From Tetranychus cinnabarinus (taxonomy: Eukaryota; Arthropoda; Arachnida; Trombidiformes; Tetranychidae): a stretch of 64,000 nucleotides of DNA. This document shows, in pieces, positions 1 to 11,858 of the stretch. Each line of letters opens with the position of its first letter. The stretch's first letter is position 1. A program made the translations under genes and the position numbers. The stretch covers positions 11,470,001-11,534,000 of the forward strand of contig WHVY01000003.1 of assembly GCA_022266195.1 (NCBI GenBank), written 5' to 3'. Below the pieces are notes generated by a model. The model ran no database searches and had not been told where the DNA came from. It worked only from the letters and a program-made list of their open reading frames with translations.

Positions 1-847
1 ATTTTTTGTTAACGTTAGGCCTTTGCTCCTTTAGCTGTAAACACTGTATACAGATTCACCCCTTCTCCACCCCTAAAGACTCCCTCTTCCTCCTCCAAGG
101 AACCAAAGAGGACGTTGTAGTTAACCGCATCAAAGGAAGGCCGACAGGTCTTACGTTACGTTTTAACATGCCTTTGAAGTTGCCGACAATCAACAAAAAA
201 GGTCCACAAGAAGCAAGCAAGAAACAACTACACAGTTTACAGCGAAAGGAGAAACAGCCAAAAGATAGAAACAGAAGTAAAGATTTTTTCTTTTCATGTC
301 TTCTTCTTATTCTTTTTTCTTTTACTTTTTCTTCTTCTTCTCATCTTATGTTTGTCTCTGTGTTTTTCCCCCTTTGAGAATAAATTTCTCACTCACTGTC
401 TCTCTTCATTTTTGTCATCATCATCTCTCATCGTCGTAATCTTCTCATTCACTGTGTAATCTTTTAATTGTCCTGGTCAATTCCAGGTCAATTTACTGTT
501 TCCCTTTGGTCTGTTTTAAGCACTAATTTTGCTTCTTCAAAGGTTATATCGTCTGCTTGCCTTCATAATCATTTCAACCTGTTCTCAACTCAATCTGTTT
601 TATTTCACTGTTAACATTTATTCACTTGTTGATTGTGAGTTTGCCTCTGTGTATGCGTACCTTGACAAATTTTTATCCTAATGTCTTCACTTTTCGTGAT
701 TTATTTGTATCCATCATCGTTCACAACATCAACAAATTTCATCCTTTACCTTTTCAATCATCTGTGAATTTGTGATTGATCCTTTTCTCCCTCTTTTTAC
801 CCTTTTTTTTGTTTACAAATTTTCTCTTTTTTTCCCAATTATTCAAA
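1..847 (+). other. Upstream/5' UTR region of NOTUM
   Basis: AT- and pyrimidine-rich sequence with long T and CTT runs. A 123-codon open frame near the left edge is low-complexity and shows no domain, so I do not call it a gene. The region just before the NOTUM start is T-rich and probably holds promoter and 5' UTR, possibly a 5' UTR intron, but no specific element can be named. Confidence 0.5.
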
Positions 848-3800
848 ATGTTGTTTAAGTTAATATCTTTATCTTATTCTCTGCACAACTCAATTACGAT
901 TAAACTCTGTATACCCTGTTTATTATGTTTATTCAGTTTAGTTTGTAACATTTATTCTATGCGAATATCACACATCTCCAGTCAACATCAAAGTCTCGGA
1001 AAATTGTCCCAAGTTATTCGTACCAATCAATATCGACCTTCTTGGTCTCTTTCAACCTCACCATCACCTTTTTTAAACATGTCATCCTCATCATCCTCAT
1101 CTAAATTAACTCCTCTTGGTTCATCATCATATTCATCATTCTCATTTAAACCATCAACATCTTCAGTGTTTTCCTCTTTCCTGTCATCTTCATCATCAAC
1201 CTCCAATGATCACCAAAGTGATACCGATAATCTTTTCTTTATTAAAAATACTCCGAATTTTTCTTCACCTCCACCTCCATTGAAAGATTCAACCATTCAT
1301 ACCAGTAATCATCGCCATCACAATCACCATCATTCATCTCAATCATCAACACATCAACGAGGTCAACAATTTTTGCATGAATCTCCACCTTTGAAAAGGT
1401 TTATGTTGAAAAACAGAAATGTTACCTGCAATGATGGAACCAAAGCTGGTTACTATTACCGTTCGTCTATTGGCTATTCTAGACGTTGGATCGTCTTTCT
1501 TGAAGGTGGTTGGTATTGCTTCTCACCTTCAACCTGCCATCAACGTTGGCTTGGAATGAGAAATTTAATGACATCTGCTCATTGGCCACAATCACGATCG
1601 GTTGGAGGCATTTTATCACCCAATCCTCAAGAAAACCCATATTTTTGGAATGCTAATCATGTATTTATTCCATATTGCTCATCCGACTCTTGGTCCGGTG
1701 ATTCACCTGCAGCCACATCGGCCGACCTTTCCTTCCTCGGATCACGTATTATTACTGAGGTAATAAATGAGCTATTACTTTCCAAAGGTTTATCAGATGG
1801 AAAATCCCTTCTTTTGGCGGGAAGTTCTGCCGGTGCTGGAGGTGTTCTTGTTAATCTTGATCGTGTTGCTGATTTTATCTCCTCAACAGGATCTAAAATT
1901 GAGGTGCGGGGTCTAATGGACTCTGGTTGGTTTCTTGATAATCAACCTTTTGACTATTCTGGTTCCTATTCTAACAGTAATGATAATATCGAGGATAACT
2001 TTGATGAAGAGAAAGATGATTCTTTCAATGAAGACAAATTTGATCAAAAATCCCTCACATCTTATGGTTCATTATCACCTCCATCTTCACCTACCTCTCT
2101 CAGTTCATCTTCATCTCCATCTTCCCCATCAACTTGTACCAGTGCAATAAATTGTTCACCTATTGATTCAATTAAACAAGGTATGAAATTATGGAATGGT
2201 AAAGTTCCTGAAAGTTGTCGATTGAAATATCCAAAGGAACCCTGGCGATGTTATTTTGGTTATCGATTGTATCCTACCTTAAAGACACCTCTCTTCGTCT
2301 TCCAATGGATCTTCGATGAAGCTCAAATGATTGCAGATAATGTCGGTGCACCAGTGACCAAGGCTCAATGGAACTATATTTACCAAATGGGACAAGAATT
2401 GAGGAACACATTGTCCAATGTATCGTAAGTATCCTCCCATGACTTGATTGTTGAAGTTTTAAAACATAGTTTTTCAATGATAGACTGTCAATTTTAGATT
2501 GATTTAGTTTACTAGCGAAAAAAAGTGACTTGAATTGACCCCTAACAAACAATTGGATCAATTTTTTGACACTTTCCAATCAAAATAGTGTCAACTTGTT
2601 AACTCTGGTTGTCGAGTTAAACTGAAATGCTTAGTCTTTTTTCCTCCCTTGAGGGAAATTATCTGTTAATCTCTTAAGCTTCAGTTTGCAGGTTTAACAT
2701 GTTTCTTTTACCATCAATAAACTCATTTAACAGGATAATTGTTCACAATAACTATGAACTAAAACAAAACAAATATTATTTTATCAAGACAGTTTGAATT
2801 CATTTTCAAACTAACAAGCTCTCTGGTTCAACTCAATTAACAGTTTTCTCCATATTGTGAACACATGGTTGCAACGTAACAAAGAAAGGCTTGAAACTAA
2901 ATTTTAAAGCTTTATTACATTTTATTGGACATGATTGTGTACTGAATAAGAGCATGAAATTATTTTCCCAAGAAGAGATAAAACAGAAACCAAGTGTTTG
3001 ATCAACTAATAACCATAATAATTTGAAAAAAAACTAACATTCTCAAGTGTCCACTGGTAGCGTAATTAAATTATCGTTGATTTGCCTGGTTGAAAGCATA
3101 GTTGAAGAGAGACGCGAATCACTTTAGTTTCTAGAGCGTGACAGTTTCTAAAATTACAGCGAAAAGTTTGGCCAAGATGCTTGAATACAAGACAGACTCA
3201 ACAAGGAATCTTATTTTATTACAATCTCTATTTACTTATGGTATTTCAACAGTCAATCTTTTTCTTTTCTGTAATTTCTACTTTTAGATTTGACTGCTTC
3301 CTCTGAGCATCGCTAAAATTGGTAACAGAGAGCTTGTTTCTTCTTGTTGTTCCTTGTGTGCTATCAACTTTCATCGCTAGGCCAACCTCAATTACCTTTT
3401 CTTGGCTTCTAACCAATACATTTATTTCATTCTGTCCAATTTGTTTCAACCTTTTACTGATGATTTTCAGCCATGAAACAATTGAATAAAAAATAGCGAA
3501 ATGAAAATATCCACCGAAACAACCACCCTAATAATACATCAATTTTCAAATCATCTCCAGTCAAAAGTAATGATATTGCGTGTCTACAGATTCTGATGAT
3601 AATGATGATGATTACTTTTCAAAGATACCTTTAAATTTTGAACGGACTTTGCAACCTTTTATTAACTCTTTCATTCGTTTCAATTTAGAGTGAAACAATT
3701 ACCATTTCACTCGTAAATTGCTTTCACTTTTTTGCAGTCAATTTGAAATCTTAATTCAATTTAGTCTTCATCTAATTCAATTTCAACATTCATTTTTAAA

Positions 3801-4801
3801 GCTATTTATCATGCAATTTTTTTCTATGAATATTAATTCATCCTTTTCTTTTCTCTTTTCAGTGCATATTTTGCGCCTTCATGTATATCTCACATTGTTT
3901 TAACCAAACCAAACTGGAATAGCATTAAAATTAATGGAACCAGTCTTCCTCAAGCTATACGTTGTTGGGAATTACATTCCGCATCCAATGGATCACCTTA
4001 TCGACGTGATGTTATCAGTCGATCTCATACTAACCAATACTCATCTCGGTCTTTAGTGTCAACATCATTTGTTGCTGATGAATCTCGTCCCAATAATGGG
4101 CCTATTAACAAAACACCATTTTCACCTGCTCAAGCATCTCTTCCAATATCATCTGTAAATATTCATAGTAAACAACATTATACTCAAGAACAACAATCTC
4201 AAAATGTAAAACGATCATCATCGGTAATTGTACCTCAGCTTTTAACCAAAACGCCATATCAAAGTTTAACCAATTTTCCTGATAACAGTAATAATATTAA
4301 CAAGACTGTTGAAAACTATAATTACGATTCTTATGGAAACCGAGTAATCAAGAAAAAGTCTAAACGTCGCCACAAGAAGCACAAGAAACGTCAACAGTTA
4401 GAAATGGTTCGAAGTAAACGACTTGCTGCTAGACAAGAGCTTATCCGTCTCGGCTATCAACGCCCTCAGCGGTTGGGTAAAAACACTAATTGTCGATACA
4501 ACCTTATGGATGTCTGTTCTTGGCCTCAATGTAACTCGGGCTGTCCAAAGCTTCACAATCCATTTACAGGTATGTTGAGCTTAATATTTAAAGTTTTGGT
4601 TAATATTTAAAACGAAATGATTACATTTTCATCTTTACATTTTATCCTTTTTTAGGTGAAGAAGTTAATTTCTTGGAACTTCTCAAGTCTTATGGTTTCA
4701 ATTTAATGGCAGTTGCTCAAGCCTTAGGAATGGAAACTAAAACTTTGAATGAAATGGAGGATGGCGCTTTATTTCAATTATTTCATAAAAAGGTGTCTTA
4801 A
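848..4801 (+). CDS. notum: NOTUM-type palmitoleoyl-protein carboxylesterase (Wnt deacylase)
   Basis: Coding exons are 848-2424, 3863-4569 and 4656-4801, giving about 809 residues. NOTUM is a secreted alpha/beta hydrolase that removes the palmitoleate from Wnt proteins and so dampens Wnt signalling. The nucleophile Ser lies in a GSSAG motif (about residues 325-329). The Asp is in FDEAQ (about 490) and the His in APSCISH (about 536), at spacings like those of the human enzyme. The WIVFLEGGWYC oxyanion region and the Cys-rich CSWPQCNSGCPKLHNPFTG tail are also clear. The ATG at 848 is chosen because the open frame further upstream begins only with TTG; it gives a hydrophobic signal-like N-terminus. 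The protein is longer than the roughly 500-residue vertebrate form owing to Ser/His/Asp-rich low-complexity stretches before and inside the hydrolase domain and a basic stretch before the tail. Both introns have GT..AG ends and keep frame. Confidence 0.93.
2425..3862 (+). other. NOTUM intron 1
   Basis: Intron of 1,438 nt beginning GTAAGT and ending TTTTCAG. I see no coding exon or structured repeat inside; short open frames on either strand lack any family signature. Confidence 0.8.
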
Positions 4802-4911
4802 ATTTTTCCAGTCCATATTAGAATTGATTGTCCACTAATTATTGTTGATTTCTATGATTTATTGATCATTATCCTAACTCGAGTGACTCTCGAAAAAATT
4901 GCTGCATAAAT

Positions 4912-4917
4912 AATAAA
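4912..4917 (+). terminator. Candidate poly(A) signal of NOTUM
   Basis: AATAAA lies about 110 nt after the stop codon. A second AATAAA at 5001-5006 is an alternative. Confidence 0.45.
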
Positions 4918-6030
4918 GCAAGTTACAAACTCTGAAATTAAAATTCAGTAATAATTATTTTAATTTTGTAACCAATTTCAACTGTAAATATTGTAGATGA
5001 AATAAATGAAAGACAAATTTATTAACTAATCATATTTTGTCTCATCATTATCGGAAAGCTTTCCTTAACCCATTGAAACCTGCAAGATAATGATGGAAAC
5101 TGCTGTTCAGTATAATTAATCGGAAATTTAAATTATAGAGAAGCCAATTTTTGGACTAATCAATGGTCTTTGTAAGACAAAAGATTGAATTGAATGTTAG
5201 CTGGTGATGAGGAAAAGATAATTAAAAGTCTTAGTAAGATGATGATCAGTTGGCAAAGACTGAGAGCAAATTAGATGAGAATGTTCAAGACTAATCAATG
5301 GATATGGAAAAAGTAGGACAATTTGGTTCCAAGTAAGGAAAGGAGGAGATTGAAGGATCAACTGACGCCATGTAAACCCACTCAACCTCCCCCTCTGGAA
5401 ACATCACCTTTAACACCGGCTAAGAAGACAAAATAAGCCAAATATAATGGGCTTTTGTCGTTAAAAGCAAAGAGACAAACAAACAAATAGTGACCCTGGT
5501 CAATGTTTTGTGTATTTAACTGACCTTTTATTATTTATTTTTGGTCCACACAGGTTACTGTGAGTGTCAATTGTAGACTCCATTAACACTTTTTTCCCTT
5601 TAAGATAATAACAATCATTCAACCTCCTTTCATCGTCTTTTCACTTTGTCTTCTTTTTTTCTTCTTCCTTCCGTCAAAAGATGGTTGTAGTCAAAAAGCT
5701 CTTTCAACCTACCCTTTGACCCTTTGTTCAAACAATCTTGGACCATTTGCAGCATCTTTTGTTTCTTTACCATTTATTAGCACTTACACATTTCCTCTCA
5801 CCATTTTGTCAATATCACTTGCTTTCAAGCAAACAACTTTCAAGCAAACTTCATTGTTGCTAAAATCATTATGATATGAGTATTCATGTATTGTCTAATA
5901 TATTTTACAATTTACAAGTTCAAAAGACGTCCGATTGATGAACAATCATTGAAGTGTAAGTTAACGCACCAAATATAATAATGAGGCAGTTTGAATGATA
6001 ACATAGCCGTCAAAATTGAAAATAACCGAC

Positions 6031-6036
6031 TTTATT
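6031..6036 (-). terminator. Candidate poly(A) signal of the 6.1-kb secreted gene
   Basis: TTTATT on the + strand (AATAAA on the - strand) about 60 nt beyond the stop. Confidence 0.45.
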
Positions 6037-6094
6037 TATTGATATAAATCGCTTCCATAATGTATTTAAATTGAAGGAAAAAAAGTGAAATGAT

Positions 6095-6769
6095 TTAATC
6101 AATTCGAGAAGCAAGGAGTGACCCTTCAGATGGTCGATCAAAGGTAACACAATTGAATCCAGAAATATCACACTCTAAAGTTTCTTGGATTGTTATTACA
6201 TACAGTTTTTTGTTGATCGAGTCCACATCAATGTTGATATTGTACCAGTTTTCAAGTGGAGCATCAAAAGGAGACCATTCATGCCCAGTTCCGTCAAGAT
6301 TGATTCGGTGAAGTCTCACCCTTGATTGAGTAGCGCGAAGTGCAGCTGATGGCACAGAATCCGATACTACTGGATCTGGATCGGGACAGATTTCAATCCA
6401 GAATATTCTCGGTTCAGTTCTATCAATGGTAGCTCCTTTAATTTGACACACTGTGCGAGTAACCAGGAAACATTTATCCAATTTAGGATAGTAACCTATC
6501 ATTAATTGTTCATCCGTTGGCTTAGTGAAAGATCTCATTGCCATTGGTTGGGAACTCAGGCGTCGGTTGAACAACAAAAGAGGACCAGCAATCTGTGGTA
6601 CACAAATGGATCCACCGCGAGTTTTTAATCCTGTAGCTGAGCAATCTTCTCGTACTGTATTGTCCATCAAGCTTTGAATATCTTCACAGCCATTTGCTTT
6701 TACAAGATCGCTGGACCAGCTAACGATTAACATCAATTTAAACACTACTGGAACTATTGACAATAGCAT
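6095..6769 (-). CDS. Unrecognised secreted Cys-containing protein
   Basis: A single open exon of about 224 residues. I chose the internal ATG at 6769 because the first 20-25 residues then form a plausible signal peptide (MLLSIVPVVFKLMLIVSW). An in-frame ATG at 6832 would add 21 residues. The mature part has eight Cys. Its C-terminal third (HRINLDGTG, then NIDVDSINKKLYVI) is loosely reminiscent of a YWTD/LDL-receptor beta-propeller repeat, but one repeat is not enough to call that fold. I do not recognise the family. It lies downstream of, and on the same strand as, a small secreted gene about 460 nt away, so the two could be co-regulated. Confidence 0.72.
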   Translation of the reverse strand: MLLSIVPVVFKLMLIVSWSSDLVKANGCEDIQSLMDNTVREDCSATGLKTRGGSICVPQIAGPLLLFNRRLSSQPMAMRSFTKPTDEQLMIGYYPKLDKCFLVTRTVCQIKGATIDRTEPRIFWIEICPDPDPVVSDSVPSAALRATQSRVRLHRINLDGTGHEWSPFDAPLENWYNINIDVDSINKKLYVITIQETLECDISGFNCVTFDRPSEGSLLASRID

Positions 6770-7226
6770 TTTGACTTTAATGTGGCACAGTGAGTAGCTT
6801 GAAACAAAATGCTTCAGTGTAAGACTAGTCAATGAATTTAAGATTGATTTTCTATCAATTTACCGATTTCAGTCTCATGTTTATTGGTGATTAAACCGCT
6901 TTAATCATCAAATGAAATTGGCGTTTGTAAGAAAAAGGAAAGTTACCAATTTATTGGAAATTTACTGCCAAAATTAGGCTTGTAAAATTTTTAGCTTTCA
7001 TTTGTTGAAACAATGGTTAGGTTCAAATCAATTGAAGCTATTAACGTTTGAATCAAAATTTTTGATCTTTTATTTGGATGAATTTCAAATGAGGGTTGAT
7101 TTCATATTTAAAATGGTGATTGTAATTTACATAATGATTGAGATTTTTGTCCGATCTTATTGCTTGATCTGATCTTAAAATTTTGTTTGCTTTCGCACTC
7201 TCATTATTTCTCAGCTTTCAGATTGC

Positions 7227-7862
7227 TTATTTTTCATTATCATTTTCATTTACAAACCAACCGCGGACTCCTCTGCCTCCAGCACGAACAATGTCCCAAA
7301 ACTCTGTGAAGCTATTTCGGAAATTGTTCCATCGATTGCGACCATAAGTGGAAACAGCGTCTCTGAAAGTTGGATCTTCATCTTCCTCTGACTGTCGACT
7401 CGTGTAACCATTTCGACTGATTGGTGCCATTTGACCAGGCAAATCGGCAAGATTAAATGACCACACTATTGGCTCAGATCTCTCCATGGGTGCTCCTATC
7501 ATTGTTGTAAATCAATCAGATCATCAGATTTACTGAACTAACAAATTGTAAGCTACAAATCTCAAAGTGCTTTCAAAGTCCTATTGCATTGCGAAGAGTC
7601 TGAGGTAAAACTGTTGAACCACTGAATGCAGGACAAACTCAACTGAACAAGATTAAACAACTGACCTTATGTCAAATTATTACCAGAGCTTCAACGGTTT
7701 TACCTTCAATGCTCCTTATCAACAAATATCTAATCACTTTTAATTTATTCTTAATTATGAATTACAGTAATTGCTATTTCCATTTCCAAACTTACCTAAA
7801 GAGGATACAGCACAGCTGATGAATATGGCGATGGTAAAAATTCCCAAAACAATTAACTTCAT
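7227..7862 (-). CDS. Small secreted peptide precursor, unrecognised
   Basis: Two exons, 7796-7862 and 7227-7495, joined in phase 1 across a 300-nt GT..AG intron, give 111 residues. The first exon is almost exactly a signal peptide (MKLIVLGIFTIAIFISC, then AVSSLG). The mature part is about 90 residues, has no Cys, carries an acidic SEEDED patch and ends in a Trp/Arg/Gly-rich segment (RAGGRGVRGWF) before NENDNEK. No enzymatic domain is visible. It may be a secreted peptide or effector, but I see no clear dibasic-flanked repeats of a neuropeptide precursor. The signal-peptide exon is too short to appear as a long open frame. Confidence rests on clean splice sites and the typical signal peptide. 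Confidence 0.68.
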
Positions 7863-10800
7863 GGTTGATGATGGTTACACAGTAATGATGCTTTATTCCA
7901 GCACAATTAACACTGTAAGTTAAATAAAAAACTCGGCGGTAAAATCAATTAATCCAATAATTGCAATAAAAAAAGTAAATGATCATCCAACAACAGCAAC
8001 GATGATACTTCAACTCTTGATTTTTAAATGTCAAACCATTAATACACAATTTTTTCTCATACTTTACAGTAACTCAATTGAATACGCTTGAATGTTGGAC
8101 CATCCAATTGTTAGAGTTGGTTAAATTTGAAATGAAAGTCGCAGTGAAAATGGTACAAACAAGAAACAAACTGGAAAAAAGTTGGTGAACAAAAGTAGCA
8201 GCAATCAAGTCAAGTCAAGTGATTTATTGAAACTAACAATACCGTTGATCCTGATTGTCTCACTCGCAATTTAATTTTTACAATTATCCAAGTTTACTCT
8301 CACATTTGAACGGAACAAAATTTTTCATCTCAATAATTCATCAGCAGTATCACAATAATGATAATAATCAACCAGTTAATTTACACCATCAACGGCACGA
8401 TTTGCATTTTTTTAGGATCAATCAAAAGTGTAGTCATCCAGTTGGAAAAAGACAATGAGAATGAAGATGTTGATGAAGAGGACAAGAAGACAAGGTTTCA
8501 TTTTCTTAAGGAAAGTCATCTCAAAAATTTACCTGAAAACTGTACCATTTTGCTTTTGCTATTATTACTCCAACCCTTTATTGATTGTGATTATCGTTAT
8601 TATTTAACAAATTATTACCAATTTGTCTTCTTTTTTTAACATAACTCGCTGCTTCAACGATTCACCCATCAGTATCATAACATAAATTGTTTTCATCTTC
8701 ACCTCATTCACATTCACATCTTCAACCTGAAACATCATAATTATGTTAACCCATGTTAATCATTGCTAAAAGCCAACCTTTCAAGCCAATTGGACTTTCA
8801 AGATAATTGGATCAATCTAAAGTCATTAAATTGACGCGGATAAAATTTGAATCAATCTCAACGATTAAGCATTTATTCATAAACATTTAAATCAACTTAA
8901 ATCTATTTCTTGATTCTTCCTTTAGGCGTCAACTGATTGCCATTGATTAGCTTGGCTTGTTTAACCAAACTGACTGTTATTTGCCTTTTACATCTCCTGG
9001 TAATTCCCTTTGGTAATCAACTTTGGTTAAATATAAGCTTTAATTGGTTTGATTTACATAATGATACAAACTGAATTTAATATTAATTTTTGTCACTCTT
9101 CTTGTTTAGCCTCACGATGGTTACCATTCAGATTCTGGTTCCTGATACGTTTATTATTGGGAATACAAGCAATTGTGATCACTTGGATCGAGCCGGGAAA
9201 GTAATATTGCCATTAAATTGTTTCTCCTGTTAAATGATAAATTTCAATTTGTTTTTCCCTTTTACGTTGCTTTTCAATTGCACTTATGCTTCACTGATCA
9301 ACTTTCATGAATCTTGTTTGATACCGATTAGCTATTAATGTTGATTGGCTTGAAATTTATTAGCAAACTCAAGATTGACAGAGTTTAAATTGGATAGCTT
9401 AATTTTTGCTTCTCAATTGATTGTTGTGAACAGAAAAGGAAAGCTGAATAGCTAATAGATTAATTAAGATTTAGTTGTTGTCACGAGTAACATTAATTGA
9501 TGAAATAGTGAATTGAAAACAATCAATCATCTATTGATTTGACAATAGTGAAATAATTGATGAGAAAACTAAATGATGCTTTTAACAATTTAGTGCGGAA
9601 ATTTGAAACATTTTTGTTTGCTCAATAAATTCAATTCTGATCGATTCAATCTATTATTATCAATCTGATCCTTTGCCAATCAATGATTAACCTTTAGCAC
9701 TTCATTGCCCATTGTTTTGCTTTTTAGACTGTTTTTCCAGGAATCTAATCTTCAACCAGTTGATAAAGTTCAATTCCAAGCCAGAGAGTAAACTTTGCTG
9801 TGAAATTATTCGTGTTCAAACTCGACACCAAAGATCTGAAAACTGATGTCAAAAGGTTCATATATTGAGTCGAGATAAGCGAGTATGATCGGTTGGTCGG
9901 ATTCAACTTGAAACTAAAGATGTTTTAATTGTTTTTCTGGTAACTCTTTCGCTTTACTATTGCTTTACAATTTAGTTTGTTCATTTTGATTGAATTTAAA
10001 TTTTCTTGATTAACTGATTATCTGGTTTTCCTTTCCAATGAACTATGGACATTTAACCCTAGTTTTCCTTCTTTATTTAAATTCAAGTGCACTCATTATC
10101 TTCGCCTTCATCACTGCATCATCTAAGTATTTCACTGAAAATTGATTGCCACAGGAAAAGAAAGATGAAAAAGGTAGAAGATGAGGAAGAAAAAGAAATC
10201 AATTTCTCTTGTTTTTTCACCCAAAAACACACAATCTATGCTAATACAGAAAAAACAGTATTCACGAAGTTCCATGTCTGGATTGAAGTATAATACAATT
10301 GACTTTGGTAAACATTCATAAATAACCTTTTTAACTTGACTAACTTTTTTGAACAACCAAGATCATCCAATGTTGAGATACTCATGAAGCACTTGTGAAT
10401 GACATGAAATTGAAATGCATATTCTTATTAACTTGAAATCAATACATTAAGAATATTGAACAAAAAAACTTCAAACAATTTCAGAGAAGAGCTGAACTTA
10501 CAATGAACTTGTTAGATAATATGGGCAGCTATTCAAGATGTAATCATGTGTTAGACAATGAAACAAGATCATTGAGAATATGAGTTTCTCATGTATTTCC
10601 ATATCTTTTATTGGTTATGTAATCTGGTTCATGCAGAGATATGCCTTGATATGCATTTTGAAAAGCTTTTGTGATTATCAAAGTCCAAACATCTGAGATT
10701 ATCTTACACTGTAATAGTTTTTTGGATCAACAAACTGGTTTGGATTGCGTTTATTTCCAGTACTAATCAAGTTCTTGTTTCATTGAATCTTTGATAATAT

Positions 10801-11858
10801 TTACATGTATACAAAGTGATTCAAGCTGAAAATTACATACAATGGGCATTGAAGATTGGAAAGAGATTTCAAGGATTTTAATGATGACTTGAAGATAATT
10901 AAAGGACATATCAATGAATAGGATTTGCGTGAATATTTTGAAGGCTAAATGAATCGAGAAACCGTTTATACTGAAAGTTTTATACGATTAGAGGCATTTA
11001 GCTACAGTTGAATTGATCTTTGACTTTGTTTACCTGTAAAATAGGGAAAAATATTCTTGCAAGGTTTGCCTTAATCATTATCAATCACTAGTTAAAATCA
11101 TTTTTTCATTGTCAGTGTAATTATGTTGCATAAAATTAGGTAACAGTCCCTTAGGTTATTTTTTAACCCAGTATCATGTGATCCAAACCAACGAGCATTT
11201 TTCACTTTCTAAACTCTGGTTTTCTTTCAACTTTCCAATTCAGTAGATGATTATTTTCACATTATAGTGATTCTTTCCTCATGTCAAAACTTTGAAAATG
11301 TGAAATAAATTGAGTGAGATGAATCAGTGGACAAATGGGTTACTACGCGTCTTTACATAACTCAAACTTTCCTCTAATTTTCAGCTGTTTGTTGTTTACT
11401 ACTAATTTTAAGTTATCGCTGGTGAATTGATCATCTGATATTACAGGTTTGTTGTAAACGTAAATATTTTCAACTGCTCCTGAATCAGTTTATGTGTTAA
11501 ATCACTGGACAAACGGCAAGATTTTTGTGTTGCTTTCAAATCATTTTTTGCTTTGTTATCTACTTTATTTTGATGTGATTTGTTTCTTTTCTACATTCAT
11601 AGAGATCACTCTGTATCAATCTGGTTGACAACTAGATCTATTAAGTTCAATTGTTATCTTGAAGCTGAACAGCAACAGGAATGGAAAACAACACTTTAGC
11701 TTGAAACTGCTTTCTCTACTTTCTTCATTATCTGCTTGCTCTTCAATATTTTTATCAGCTTTCTGTCTCCTCCAGTTATGCTCAACTTGTGAACCATTTG
11801 GATTGTAACGTCATTATAAACAACATAGGTTACTTTGTGCTGTTTTTAATCAACCGAA
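7863..11858. other. Gene-poor spacer of about 4 kb
   Basis: AT-rich DNA between the - strand secreted gene and the + strand FMO, hence the shared upstream region of divergent genes. Short open frames near 8.3-8.6 and 10.1-10.3 kb are low-complexity and unsupported. The right-hand part may hold 5' UTR exons of FMO: an AG-preceded segment ends just before its ATG. No tRNA, tandem array or transposon end was recognised. Confidence 0.5.

Larger units (their letters stand above)
4802..6094. other. Intergenic, convergent 3' ends
   Basis: Holds the 3' UTR of NOTUM on the left and that of the - strand secreted gene on the right. AATAAA signals fit both. The middle, about 5.1-5.9 kb, is AT-rich with pyrimidine tracts and nothing I recognise. 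Confidence 0.6.

Noticed and set aside
6..377. A 123-codon open frame at the left edge
   Set aside because: Low-complexity Lys/Ser/Phe-rich translation, no domain, and within a pyrimidine-rich region likely upstream of NOTUM.
776..847. Upstream N-terminal extension of NOTUM
   Set aside because: It starts with TTG; the first in-frame ATG at 848 gives the signal-like N-terminus.
8255..8639. Two overlapping short frames on the + strand
   Set aside because: Poly-Leu/Phe and His/Asn-rich translations with no homologue signature and no splice partners.
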